NCBI GenBank assembly: GCA_900313355.1 | Contig: OMQZ01000116.1 | Coordinates: 1-19,818, forward strand | DNA length: 19,818 bases | Origin: an uncultured Rhodospirillaceae bacterium | GTDB lineage: Bacteria; Pseudomonadota; Alphaproteobacteria; RF32; CAG-239 | Reading direction: 5' to 3' | Shown here: one piece after another, positions 1 through 8,700 of the stretch | Position numbering within the stretch: the stretch's first letter is position 1 | How the letters are laid out: every line of letters starts with the position of its first letter | Translations under genes and position numbers: made by a program | The notes under the pieces: model-generated | Databases searched by the model: none | The model's input: the letters and a program-made list of their open reading frames with translations, nothing else | Told to the model about the DNA's origin: nothing

Positions 1-396
1 CCCTGCGCCATCACCGATATGAAAGAAAATCCCTTTTCCGTTTTGATAAACCGTTCCGACAACCGTTGCCGCAAAATCGATCAATCCGTCTTCATTTTTG
101 CTTTTGTTCAAGCGATGAATCATCAACTCGTCGCGTGCCATTTCTATGGCATCAATAATATTTTGACGCACATCTTTTGTGCCGGTTTTGCTCAAAACTC
201 TGCATAAAGTATTACAAACGCATTTCGCACCTATGGCACCATACTTTGCCGAGCCTGCGCCGTCCGAAACAACAGCCACAACCTTTGTCCCGTTTTCCTT
301 AAAAGCAAAAAAATCCTGACACTTCAAAGATTTTGCTTTGTGATACGGTCCGACGGTGCTCACCGCAACAACACGATATTGTTTTTTATTCTTCAT
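1..396 (-). CDS. PP2C-family protein phosphatase, partial (C-terminus beyond left edge)
   Basis: The 132 visible codons start at ATG 394-396 and read off the left edge without a stop. The protein resembles the short bacterial PP2C-type Ser/Thr phosphatases that pair with VWA proteins and kinases. CQD at residues 26-28, SDGAGSAKYG at 44-53, DFAATVVG at 107-114 and HIGDG at 126-130 match, in order, the metal-binding and core motifs of the PP2C fold. No signal peptide is seen, so it should act in the cytoplasm, removing phosphate from Ser/Thr of a partner. The start overlaps the last 11 bases of the VWA gene (386-396), which suggests translational coupling and joint function. The motif order makes the family call fairly safe. 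The substrate is unknown. Confidence 0.85.
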   Translation of the reverse strand, partial: MKNKKQYRVVAVSTVGPYHKAKSLKCQDFFAFKENGTKVVAVVSDGAGSAKYGAIGAKCVCNTLCRVLSKTGTKDVRQNIIDAIEMARDELMIHRLNKSKNEDGLIDFAATVVGTVYQNGKGIFFHIGDGAG

Positions 397-1075
397 TCCA
401 AGCTTCAATATCCTTTAACAAATCGTCAGCATGCGGTGCAGCCTTTGAAACACAAGAAACACTTCGGCTGAGCCATAAGAAAAATTCCGTAAATTTTAAG
501 CCAACCAAACGTTTCGGCTCCATGATTGAAAATTTGGCGAGTTTTTCCATATTTGCGCCCTGTGTTCCGATGGCGTGCACAATAACCTTTTTGTTTTTCT
601 GAGCTTCAATACATCTTTGAGCGGCTTGCTCCCAGCCATAATCCGTCGGTTCGCCGTCGCTGACCAAAAAGATCCATGGCCTTTTTGAGCTAACCCCGCA
701 TGAATCATATAAATCCTTTTGATCTTCAATCTTTTTTAAGGCTAAATCGACAGCCTTGCCAAGCGGAGTTAAACCGCCTGCTTCAACAACAGGCGCCGTA
801 AAATTCATTGCATCAACCCAATCTGAAGCCACAACAGCCTCGTCATCTTTTCCGCAGGCCTTAATAATCAAAATCTGCACACGCGATGATGCATCGATAT
901 CATCTTTCAACTCTTTTTCCAAGGCTTTCAAGCCGGCATTTAATTGCTTAATCGGCTCGCCTCTCATAGACCCCGAACAGTCTAAAACCAAAACACACGG
1001 CGTGCGCTCATTGGCATTGTCGGCAAATTCCACATACGGAATCATATCATCGCTTAATTTTTCTTCTTCTGCCAT
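386..1075 (-). CDS. TerY-like von Willebrand factor A (VWA) domain protein
   Basis: A 229-residue cytosolic protein consisting almost entirely of one VWA domain. A complete MIDAS metal site is visible: DCSGS at residues 32-36, the Thr of GGLTPLGKA at 103, and the Asp of VSDGEPTD at 140. VWA domains of this size, related to TerY, are known as scaffolds in phosphorylation systems alongside PP2C phosphatases and kinases. Here the PP2C gene follows with an 11-base overlap. The start ATG has a good AAGGA Shine-Dalgarno sequence, which lies just after the stop of the preceding lipoprotein gene (11-nt gap), so the three genes read as one operon. The C-terminal 40 residues beyond the Rossmann-like core look helical and end in acidic residues. 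The family call is strong; the exact role is not known. Confidence 0.87.
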   Translation of the reverse strand: MAEEEKLSDDMIPYVEFADNANERTPCVLVLDCSGSMRGEPIKQLNAGLKALEKELKDDIDASSRVQILIIKACGKDDEAVVASDWVDAMNFTAPVVEAGGLTPLGKAVDLALKKIEDQKDLYDSCGVSSKRPWIFLVSDGEPTDYGWEQAAQRCIEAQKNKKVIVHAIGTQGANMEKLAKFSIMEPKRLVGLKFTEFFLWLSRSVSCVSKAAPHADDLLKDIEAWNEE

Positions 1076-1086
1076 CTTATTTTTCC

Positions 1087-1221
1087 TTAAATTCTCGGGT
1101 ATGAATGCGGATATCCACTTTTTTCAATCGGTTTCGGGTCTGAAATTTTGCCGCAGGCACAAACATTTAAAACGGCACAAACCAAAATCAAAATCTTCAA
1201 AAACATTAAAGCTTGTTTCAT
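1087..1221 (-). CDS. Small LptM-like lipoprotein
   Basis: A 44-residue protein: a hydrophobic signal segment, then a lipobox-like VCAC in which the last Cys would be the lipidated residue, then a short tail (GKISDPKPIEK...YPHSYPRI). The CGKxxDPKP...YPxxYP pattern is typical of the tiny LptM-family lipoproteins seen beside argH and lysA in alphaproteobacteria. LptM is known in enterobacteria to assist maturation of the LPS-export complex LptDE, so an outer-membrane location is plausible. I chose ATG 1219-1221 because AAAAGG lies about nine bases upstream. The longer readings from ATG 1239 or TTG 1269 lack a Shine-Dalgarno sequence and would spoil the N-region of the signal. It heads the operon with the VWA and PP2C genes. 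Family assignment of so short a protein is moderate. Confidence 0.7.
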   Translation of the reverse strand: MKQALMFLKILILVCAVLNVCACGKISDPKPIEKSGYPHSYPRI

Positions 1222-1282
1222 AATTTTTAACCTTTTCATTGTAAGCTTGTTTATACTGATTATATTCAAAAGAGGTCTTAAA

Positions 1283-1291
1283 AGTATAGCA
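1283..1291 (-). promoter_or_regulatory. Extended -10 promoter for the lipoprotein-VWA-PP2C operon
   Basis: On the minus strand TGCTATACT forms an extended -10 element (TG-N-TATACT). No good -35 lies 17 bases upstream, which is usual for extended -10 promoters. Transcription would begin near 1276, about 55 nt before the chosen lipoprotein start. It lies in the 94-bp divergent region shared with the TlpA-like gene. Confidence 0.4.
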
Positions 1292-1315
1292 TAATTTAAC
1301 GGATTTTCACAGGCA

Positions 1316-1879
1316 ATGAAACACTTCTTTCAAATTCTTTTTTTCGTATTCGGATTGATTTTTTCATTTGATGTTACGGCAAAAACAGATGCCGTTAACA
1401 TTTTTGCCGAATCGCGTGATGTCCCGAAACGTTTGATTATCCACGAAAACGGAAAAGGTTACAGCCTATCAGATTTTAAGGGAGAATTTGTGGTTGCGGT
1501 GTTTTGGTCGAAGACGTGCGGTCCGTGCTTAAAAGAACTTGCTGATTTAAACACTTTTTATAAAAACGCTTTGCCTCAGGGAATCCGCCTGATTCTGATT
1601 TCGCCGAAATCCGAATGGAAATCTGCCGTCGAACAGCGCCTTTTTTTGAAAAAGCTCAAGGCGCCGGATATTGAATTTTATACCGACAAGAAAGGCAAGC
1701 TTGCCGGTGACTTTGGCATTTTCAGCACACCTCACACGGTTTTAATTGATGAAAACGCCCAAGAGATCGGACGCATTCGCGGCACTGCCAAATGGGCGGA
1801 CAAACGCGTTTTGAACTACATCAAGTCATTAAAAAAGAACCCTTATCATTCTCAACAAACCTTAAACCAAATTAAATAA
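1316..1879 (+). CDS. TlpA/ResA-like exported thiol-disulfide oxidoreductase
   Basis: A 187-residue thioredoxin-fold protein of the TlpA/ResA/AlkyHydroperoxide-reductase type. An N-terminal Sec signal or anchor occupies roughly residues 1-22 (MKHFFQILFF... ending VTA). The redox site FWSKTCGPC places the CxxC cysteines at 68 and 71. STPHTVLID supplies the cis-proline at 139. Length and motif spacing fit a periplasmic or membrane-tethered reductant that reduces disulfides in exported proteins or cytochrome c apoproteins. The Shine-Dalgarno sequence is weak (AGG two bases before ATG), but no other Met is available and the signal peptide supports this start. It is divergent from the lipoprotein operon. 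In many alphaproteobacteria a TlpA-like gene sits beside argH-lptM-lysA; argH is not present between them here. Whether it serves the nearby Cys-rich secreted proteins is speculation. Confidence 0.86.
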   Translation: MKHFFQILFFVFGLIFSFDVTAKTDAVNIFAESRDVPKRLIIHENGKGYSLSDFKGEFVVAVFWSKTCGPCLKELADLNTFYKNALPQGIRLILISPKSEWKSAVEQRLFLKKLKAPDIEFYTDKKGKLAGDFGIFSTPHTVLIDENAQEIGRIRGTAKWADKRVLNYIKSLKKNPYHSQQTLNQIK

Positions 1880-2039
1880 AACTCTTTCTTTTTTGTATTT
1901 AAGCAAAATTTTATAAAATCATTCTTTTTCATAAAGATTTGATAACATTCTTTTTACCTTTAGGTATTAACATAATAAGTTGCATACATATATTTATGAA
2001 CAGTAATTTGTAAATCATTAACCATTAAACCATACAGAT

Positions 2040-2594
2040 ATGAAAAAAATTATTTTTCTCGTCGCCATCTTATTGGTGACCGGCATTTCTGCCATGGCAC
2101 AGCCTTCTAAGGTGTTGCAGGTGCCTCTCATGACGATGCAGGAGGTTTCCATTCCTGATTCGTGGGGAACTCCCGGCGGCGCATACAAGATTGTTATGCC
2201 CGCGGGCGGCCTTTCTTTCTATTCGGGCTTGTTTGTCCCTACCGACAGGGGATACGGGCTTATTGAGCTTGACAGAAAGCAAAGAAGCTTTTTCTTCCCT
2301 TCTTCCGAGTTGCCTTCCGACATCAACGGATTTTACTACGACAGGAACGGCAACCCTGTTCCCGGCTATTGCCGAATTCAGAGAGGTGTTTCCTACGGCG
2401 ATACATTCTCCGGACCTGTGTTTTACTGGTATGACCTCAATCATAAAAAAGCATGGGTCATGCCTCAGCTCTCGTTCTCCAAGCGCTCTCCTGAGGATGC
2501 AACCGGCATTCCTTACAACTGGAACCGCCTCTTGGTCGACTTGGCAACCGATGGTCCGATCGTCGCCGTCCACCCCGCCTGGTGGAAAGACTAG
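2040..2594 (+). CDS. Secreted protein of unknown function, possibly acquired
   Basis: I do not recognise this 184-residue protein. A clear Sec signal peptide (residues 1-20, ending ISAMA) is followed by QPSK at the predicted mature N-terminus. The mature part is rich in aromatics, Gly and Pro (SWGTPGGAYK, GFYYDRNGNPVPGY, FYWYDLNHKKAW) and has a single Cys at 111, unlike its very Cys-rich neighbour. It looks like a compact beta-rich domain; no catalytic motif is evident. Codon use is richer in G and C (CTC, GGC, GTC, TTC) than flanking genes. No Shine-Dalgarno sequence precedes the ATG, only A-rich sequence (ACCATTAAACCATACAG). These traits, with the AQ signal-peptide end, recall Bacteroidota genes, so transfer is possible. 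It stands alone, with a terminator right after it. Confidence 0.7.
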   Translation: MKKIIFLVAILLVTGISAMAQPSKVLQVPLMTMQEVSIPDSWGTPGGAYKIVMPAGGLSFYSGLFVPTDRGYGLIELDRKQRSFFFPSSELPSDINGFYYDRNGNPVPGYCRIQRGVSYGDTFSGPVFYWYDLNHKKAWVMPQLSFSKRSPEDATGIPYNWNRLLVDLATDGPIVAVHPAWWKD

Positions 2595-2606
2595 TGCTCA
2601 CATTCG

Positions 2607-2639
2607 CAGGTTTCCTTCAACGGAAACCTGTTCTTTTTA
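2607..2639 (+). terminator. Rho-independent terminator of the 2040-2594 gene
   Basis: A perfect 9-bp stem (CAGGTTTCC 2607-2615 with GGAAACCTG 2622-2630) with a 6-nt loop is followed by TTCTTTTT. It lies 12 bases after the stop codon, so the upstream gene is a single-gene unit. Confidence 0.88.
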
Positions 2640-2660
2640 TATTCTAAGTATCATAATCAT

Positions 2661-2697
2661 AAAAAAATCCCTCGGATTAAACCACCGAGGGATTTTA
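2661..2697 (-). terminator. Strong terminator of the giant Cys-rich gene (bidirectional)
   Basis: A perfect 12-bp stem (AAAATCCCTCGG 2664-2675 with CCGAGGGATTTT 2685-2696) has a 9-nt loop. Read on the minus strand it is followed by seven T, 18 bases after the stop of the 2715-11423 gene. On the plus strand TTTTATTATTT follows, so it can also back up the terminator at 2607-2639. Confidence 0.9.
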
Positions 2698-2714
2698 TTA
2701 TTTGCTTATTTTTT

Positions 2715-5700
2715 TTACCAACCGTGTCCGTGCGGATAAAGATCAAAATTGCAGCCTAAGCTGTTGCATTCAGAAATGCAACGCGCCATCTCTTCGCAAG
2801 CCTCTATGCCTCCTTGGCTACAATGGTGAGCATAGTCCATTTCACAACCCCAGTGGCAAGGATCGCAATAATTATAACTACAGTGGTAATCATTATTGCA
2901 CCTTTGAATACACAGGGCCAAATCATAGCAAAGATCTTCGTTACCTATTGCGGTATCACCGAAATAGCAATACCTTCCTTCGTCGTTCTCACATGTTGTA
3001 TAACAAGACTCGCAGTCCTCTTCATTACCGCCACCGGCAGGTGAACAATTCCTGTAACAATCAATCTCGTAACCTAAATCTGTTGTGACACCAATGCTTT
3101 GGCAAACATAGCCATCTGCAATAGATTCTTCATATCCATAGTCGGAACAACTCTTGCGGCAATTTTCGTCGCTAATCGTGTAGCATGTAATTGTTCCGCC
3201 ACAACCGTCAGAGACCGTATGTTCAACAGACGTTTGGCAAGCATAATCTTGATGATAGCTGTCACCGTCCATCATATTGCTAGGACAACTTGGTGTACAT
3301 GGCTCTACCGAGCATTCCCAACAAGTCATATCAACGCTCAAATCATTTGTTACAGTCTGACGAGTACAATTCATGCCTGCTTGGCTTGAAGAATAGAAAG
3401 GATCACCACTTTGTGTTGTATATTCTTCACAGGTTGTTTTGCAGTTGTCCTGCGAAACTTGGCCTGTATAACATGTGATGGTTCTTAATCCGGTGCTTCT
3501 TGTCGTTGTCGGGCATGTCTCGCATTGGTGTTCTGCGCCACACGTACTGTACAAATTGAAGTATTCGCAGTCTTTTTCGACACAATCGCCGTCTTCTTCT
3601 TTGTAGTAATACCCTGTCTTACATGTAAAGCCCGGCCATCTTCTGTCTTCTTCCTCGCAATAGTTGTTACCGACAATACAAGGTGTTCCTGTCGGGTCAG
3701 AATTTGCCGGAAGATTATCTCTGTTATACGGATATAAGTTTTCATCGCACTCTGTCGGTTCAACGTTCCAATAACAAGGCTGTCCGTTGATGGTTTCAGG
3801 TCCGTCATACGTACAATATGTTCCGGGACGAGTTGTTGTTCCTCCGGGGTGAATCTCAGAACAACCCTTATCTCGACACATATAACAATCTACACTATAA
3901 TCTGCGGTTCTTTGATGTCCTTGTTGAACTTGTGTCGATGGATCACATGGCGTCGAATAGAAATCTTCATCTCCGTTACACGCGTATGGCGTGACACACC
4001 AGTTTGCACCGCTCACAGTTGAGCACAAAAATGCATCCGGACAATCACCTGTTTCATAATAGTCCTCACCAATCTCTTCACATGGTGTTTGTTCGCATTT
4101 TGTACATGTCATATTAACCCATGTTCTTGAATCAGACTCGTAATAATAGTTGCCATATCTTTGAACACAAGTCTGATCTTGAAGATTTTCGTAACCACTC
4201 TTCTTACAACTTGTCGGATAGTAACAGGTAACACCATTAAATGCCTTTGAACTATAATTAAAGTAAGTTTTTGTCGTTGAGTTTGGCGCTGTTCCGGTTG
4301 CAAGAGCGCTATAGCATTGTCCCGGGTTAACACAAGTTTTTGTTGTCGTGGCGCTAGTCTTAAATGTGCTTTGGCTGTTGCTGTCATAATAGCCTGCGAA
4401 ATATTCAAGCCCGCTTGTGTCATAGTCATACCAACCCGAAGCGCAATCCGTTGCTTTCGCACAACCATTAACGTTTGTGCAAGCAGCCCCCGTCGGACAA
4501 GTGTTATAATAACCCGCATTCTCATTACATACGCAGTCTTGGCAAGGCTCGTCTCCGGCGTAGCTGCCGTTATTCGTGCCGTCTAAAATGCGTCCTGTTC
4601 CACAACCACTATTGCTTGTTGCAGATCCCGGAGGACATCCGTCTGCCTCGCATCCCCAGTAACACGTTACATTATGAAAAGCTTCACTGTTGCAAATCCA
4701 GCCGTCTCCAGGATCTGTTGTTACACCGCCCGAGTGCATCTCGCCGCAGTTTTTGCATTCATAGCAAGGATTGTCACCCGCATAGCCGTTTTGGCTTGTT
4801 GTATCTACAACCTCATTTGATGGGCAACCTGCCGTTGAAGTAGCGGCACCATCCGGACATCCGCTCTCAACGCAATCATAGTAACATGTTTGTCCGTTGA
4901 CAACTTTTGTTTGGCATGTGTAACCCGCACCGGGCGCCGATGTTGCAGCGCATCCCGTCAAGACATAACACGTTTTACCGTCTTGCGTTTTTGTTGTATA
5001 GGTAATTGCGCTTTGAGGAATACCGAAGTGAGATGCGAGAGCTGCAACGCTCGTAAATGAGTTCGCGCTTGCATCACATCCCGTAACCTTGTAGCACTCA
5101 AGCGGATCATTAGCTGCCGTTCCGTTATAAGTGCTCGGTGTATATGTAAACCATTCTTGCTCATCAGCCTCGCTGACATACCCTGCTGAAAGCTTACAAG
5201 CACTACCTATCAGACAGCTCGTTCCCGAAACGGTTGTACATGTTCTGTCAGCCGGGCATGAGCTGTAATAACCGCGCTCAACGCAGGTCTTCTCTCTACC
5301 CCACCAACAATGAACGCCGTTGACATCTTCGTCGCCTTCAACGTAGTAAACATTTGTATTCGGCTGACTTGTCCATGTCAGTTTTCCGGAGTGTCTTGCC
5401 GCGCAGTCTTCGCAGAGATAACATATGTCTGTTCCCTGGTGTTCACCGTTTGTCTTAGAGGTATTGATTTTATAACCGGTTCCGCACTCTGCATCACTGA
5501 TTGCATATGGCGCCGTACAATAAACCAAATCCTCACATCCGAAGAAGCATGTTATGTTATGGAAAGCTTGACCGACGCAACTCCATCCTTCGCCGCGATC
5601 TGTTAACTCACCGCCCATTTCCGTACAGCTCTTGCACTCATAACACGGTAACTCACCGGCATAACTCAAAATTGAACTTGTATCCGCAATTTCATCTGAC

Positions 5701-8700
5701 GGACATCCGTTTGTTGATGTTGCGCTTGTGCCGTTCACACATGTTTTAGCTGAGATGTTGTAATAACACGGTTGACCGTCAATCGTTGTTTGAGAATAGT
5801 TATATCCTGCCGTCGGCTTTGTTGTTGTGCCATCCGTATATCTTTCTTGACAAGTCTTGTTACGACATTTATAGCAGTGTGTTCCTCCTTTTGTATCATT
5901 AAAGAGTTCAACCTGCGTTGTTGAGTTACAAGCCGTTGTGTTGTATCCGTTTGTCGTATCGCAACCCGTGACGCTGACACAATCTTCATTATATGGTGCG
6001 CAGCTAAATCCTGTCGGGCATTCATCAAACGCACCGATTGTGCTGCAAGAAAGTTTGACAATGTCATAATAACATTCTTTGCCGTTTAATGTTTCGTGTT
6101 CGTAGCTGTAATCCGATGCCGGCGACGGCTCTGTTTCTGACGTTGTGCCGCCCGGGTGTCTCATCGCACAGTTTTCGCACCTATAGCATGTGTTCTCGCC
6201 GTTCTTTGCTGTCGGATGCGGGCTGCTTGTATTTGCGACATATCCTGTTCCGCAAGCCGCATCATTGATGCCGTATCCGCTCGGACAAGCTTTCGGCTCA
6301 CAGTTATAATAACATGTTTGTCCGTTAACTGTTTTTGATGAACAGGTATAAGCATTTGAGTCATAGTTTGTTTGTGCACACCCTTTCAAAACGTTACAAG
6401 ATGTTCCGCCTTGCGTTTTCTTTTCAAATGTTAAAGCGCTGACCGGAATGCTGTATTTTGTTGCAATTTCTTGCTTACATGTCGTATCGGCAGATGAATT
6501 ACTTGACCAACATGTAGAATTTGCATCTCTGTTACATCCCGTATTTTCATAACAATTCAATGTATCATTTGTTACCTTGCCGCATTTGTTAGCTTCACCA
6601 TATGTGAAATAGTTCTGCATTTGGGTAGCTTGGTAATAATAACCATGCGTTGCGTCCGCATAACAGTTATCACCTGTTTTACAAGTCGTGCCTAGTGCTG
6701 TTGTTACATTCTTTAAGCTTCTGTCGCACTTTGTATCTGAGAGCTCATAATAACCTTGTGTCGCACAAGAAATCTGACCGCAGTTATAATAACACGTGAA
6801 CGTTCCGTAGTCTTGTTCTTGGCAGTTTTCATCGTCTTCTTTAGATGTTCTTGCACCCTCACCGAAGATGTCAACACAGCCTTCGCACTTGCGGCACGTT
6901 GTGCCGAGCAACGTATCTGTTTCGGTCGCTGTTGTTTCACCCAAACAAGTTGAATCTGTGTAACCTGACTGACAACCGTTAATCTCACAACAAGTCGTTG
7001 ATTCTATTGTGTGACACGTTGTATCAAACATCGTTTGGTTAACATCTGCCAGCGGAACGGCAACTGACGTATTGCATCCCGTAATGCTGTGGCAGTCAAC
7101 CTGCGTTGAGCCGACGTTAAATCTATAAGCCGTTGTGTGGTTAAAGTATGCCAATTCCGAAGAAAGTGATGTGATGTATCCCTCATGACAACCTGTCGGT
7201 ACCGAACATCCGTTAACTTTTTGTGTTTGACATTCCGCACCGTTCGGACATCCGTCATAATAACCGTTTGCTATATCGCAAATACATTTGTAGCAAATTT
7301 GTCCACCTGTTTGGTTTCCGGGTTGTGCCATATCAATAATGCGACCCGTTCCGCAACCGTTGTTATCCGTTGCATAGCCTTCATTACAACCCGATTCCTG
7401 GCATTCAACACAGTTCGAAAGCGTATCACCCAAATAAAGATTGCTGTGCGTTATGCTCGTCTTATAACCTGCCGGACATCCGCCGACCGGATAATAAGAA
7501 GCATTATGATCCGAACATTGTTTTGCCACACATTGTTTACATTGTTGTGTGCCTGACATCTCGCCCGTCGGATTTCCTAACTTCCAACCGTTTGCACCGC
7601 CTGAACCGTTGCCGCAGTTTGCTTCTGTTGTTGCGCCGGTTGTGCAGTCTTTAACCTTACAAGCATAGCATTGTTGGTCTCCGACGAAATTGCTTGTCGG
7701 CAAACCTTGTTCATAACCTGCGCCGCAATCACCACCGTTTAAGATTTGTCCCTCTGGACAACTTGAATTTGCTAAACAGTTATAGCAAGGCGTATCACCA
7801 TTATATGATGAAACTGCCGTTCCTAAATGCCAACCGTTTGCCCCGCCTGTGCCATTACCGCAGTTTGCAACGACCGTTGCATCTCCGGGAGCACAAGTTT
7901 TGGCAAAACACTCATAGCAGTCTGCCTCTCCGACTTTGTTTCCTGTCGGTGCCGTTCCGATTGTCCAACCTGAAGCGCCGGCAATGCCGTTGCCGCACTC
8001 TGCCGCACTGACGGCTTCACCAATCGGGCAGCCTGTTTTTTCAACGCACTCATAGCATGTTGCGTTCGTGTTGTCTCCGAGTGTTACCGTGTGGTTTGTC
8101 TGATCATAACCTGATGAGCATGGCACACCTTGATATGCATTATTAATATATTGACATGTTTTTGCCACACAAAGTTTACATCTGTTTGTGTCAGACGGTT
8201 CGAAATACCAACCGGCTGATCCCGTGTCTCCGCATTCTTCCACGCTTGTTCTATGTGTCACATCGCATGGACAGCGACAACAATCCTCTTCACCTGCATA
8301 ACGTCTGTCAGAACAGCTTCTGTATTCACCTTCGTTACAAGTCACGTTCGTTGCAAAATCTTCTTCGCAAGCAAGCGGCGTACATGTTCCGCATTTTGGC
8401 AATACATATGCCGGTGTGATTGATGCCAAAGGTGTGACTTCTGTCCATCCCCAACCGTCATTGCCGTGAGGCGTTTTCTTTGAACAGTTGTTTTCATAAT
8501 ACGAACTACCGCAGCTTGTGATCACATAGCAGCCCGTTAAGGGGTCAACATCACACTTATAATAGCCGTTTTGTTCGCATAAGGTCTTTGTCGGATAATA
8601 AGCCTCGTTTGTTTTTGAAGCACAGCTTGCGCAATAGTAGCACTCACCATCATTTGTTAGCGTTAAAACGCTTGTGACACATCTTGCGTCAGGTGTGTAT

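Noticed and set aside
1222..1269. Longer TTG- or ATG-initiated versions of the lipoprotein
   Set aside because: Neither has a Shine-Dalgarno sequence, and both lengthen the signal peptide with a polar stretch not expected for this family.
1880..1925. Possible terminator after the TlpA-like gene
   Set aside because: Only weak AT pairing (AAAATTTTATAAAAT) is present. No stable GC-containing stem with a T-run was found between 1880 and 2039.
2070..2573. A 167-codon antisense frame within the secreted orphan gene
   Set aside because: The translation is basic and low in hydrophobic core residues. It is explained by the codon bias of the plus-strand gene, which has a signal peptide and terminator.
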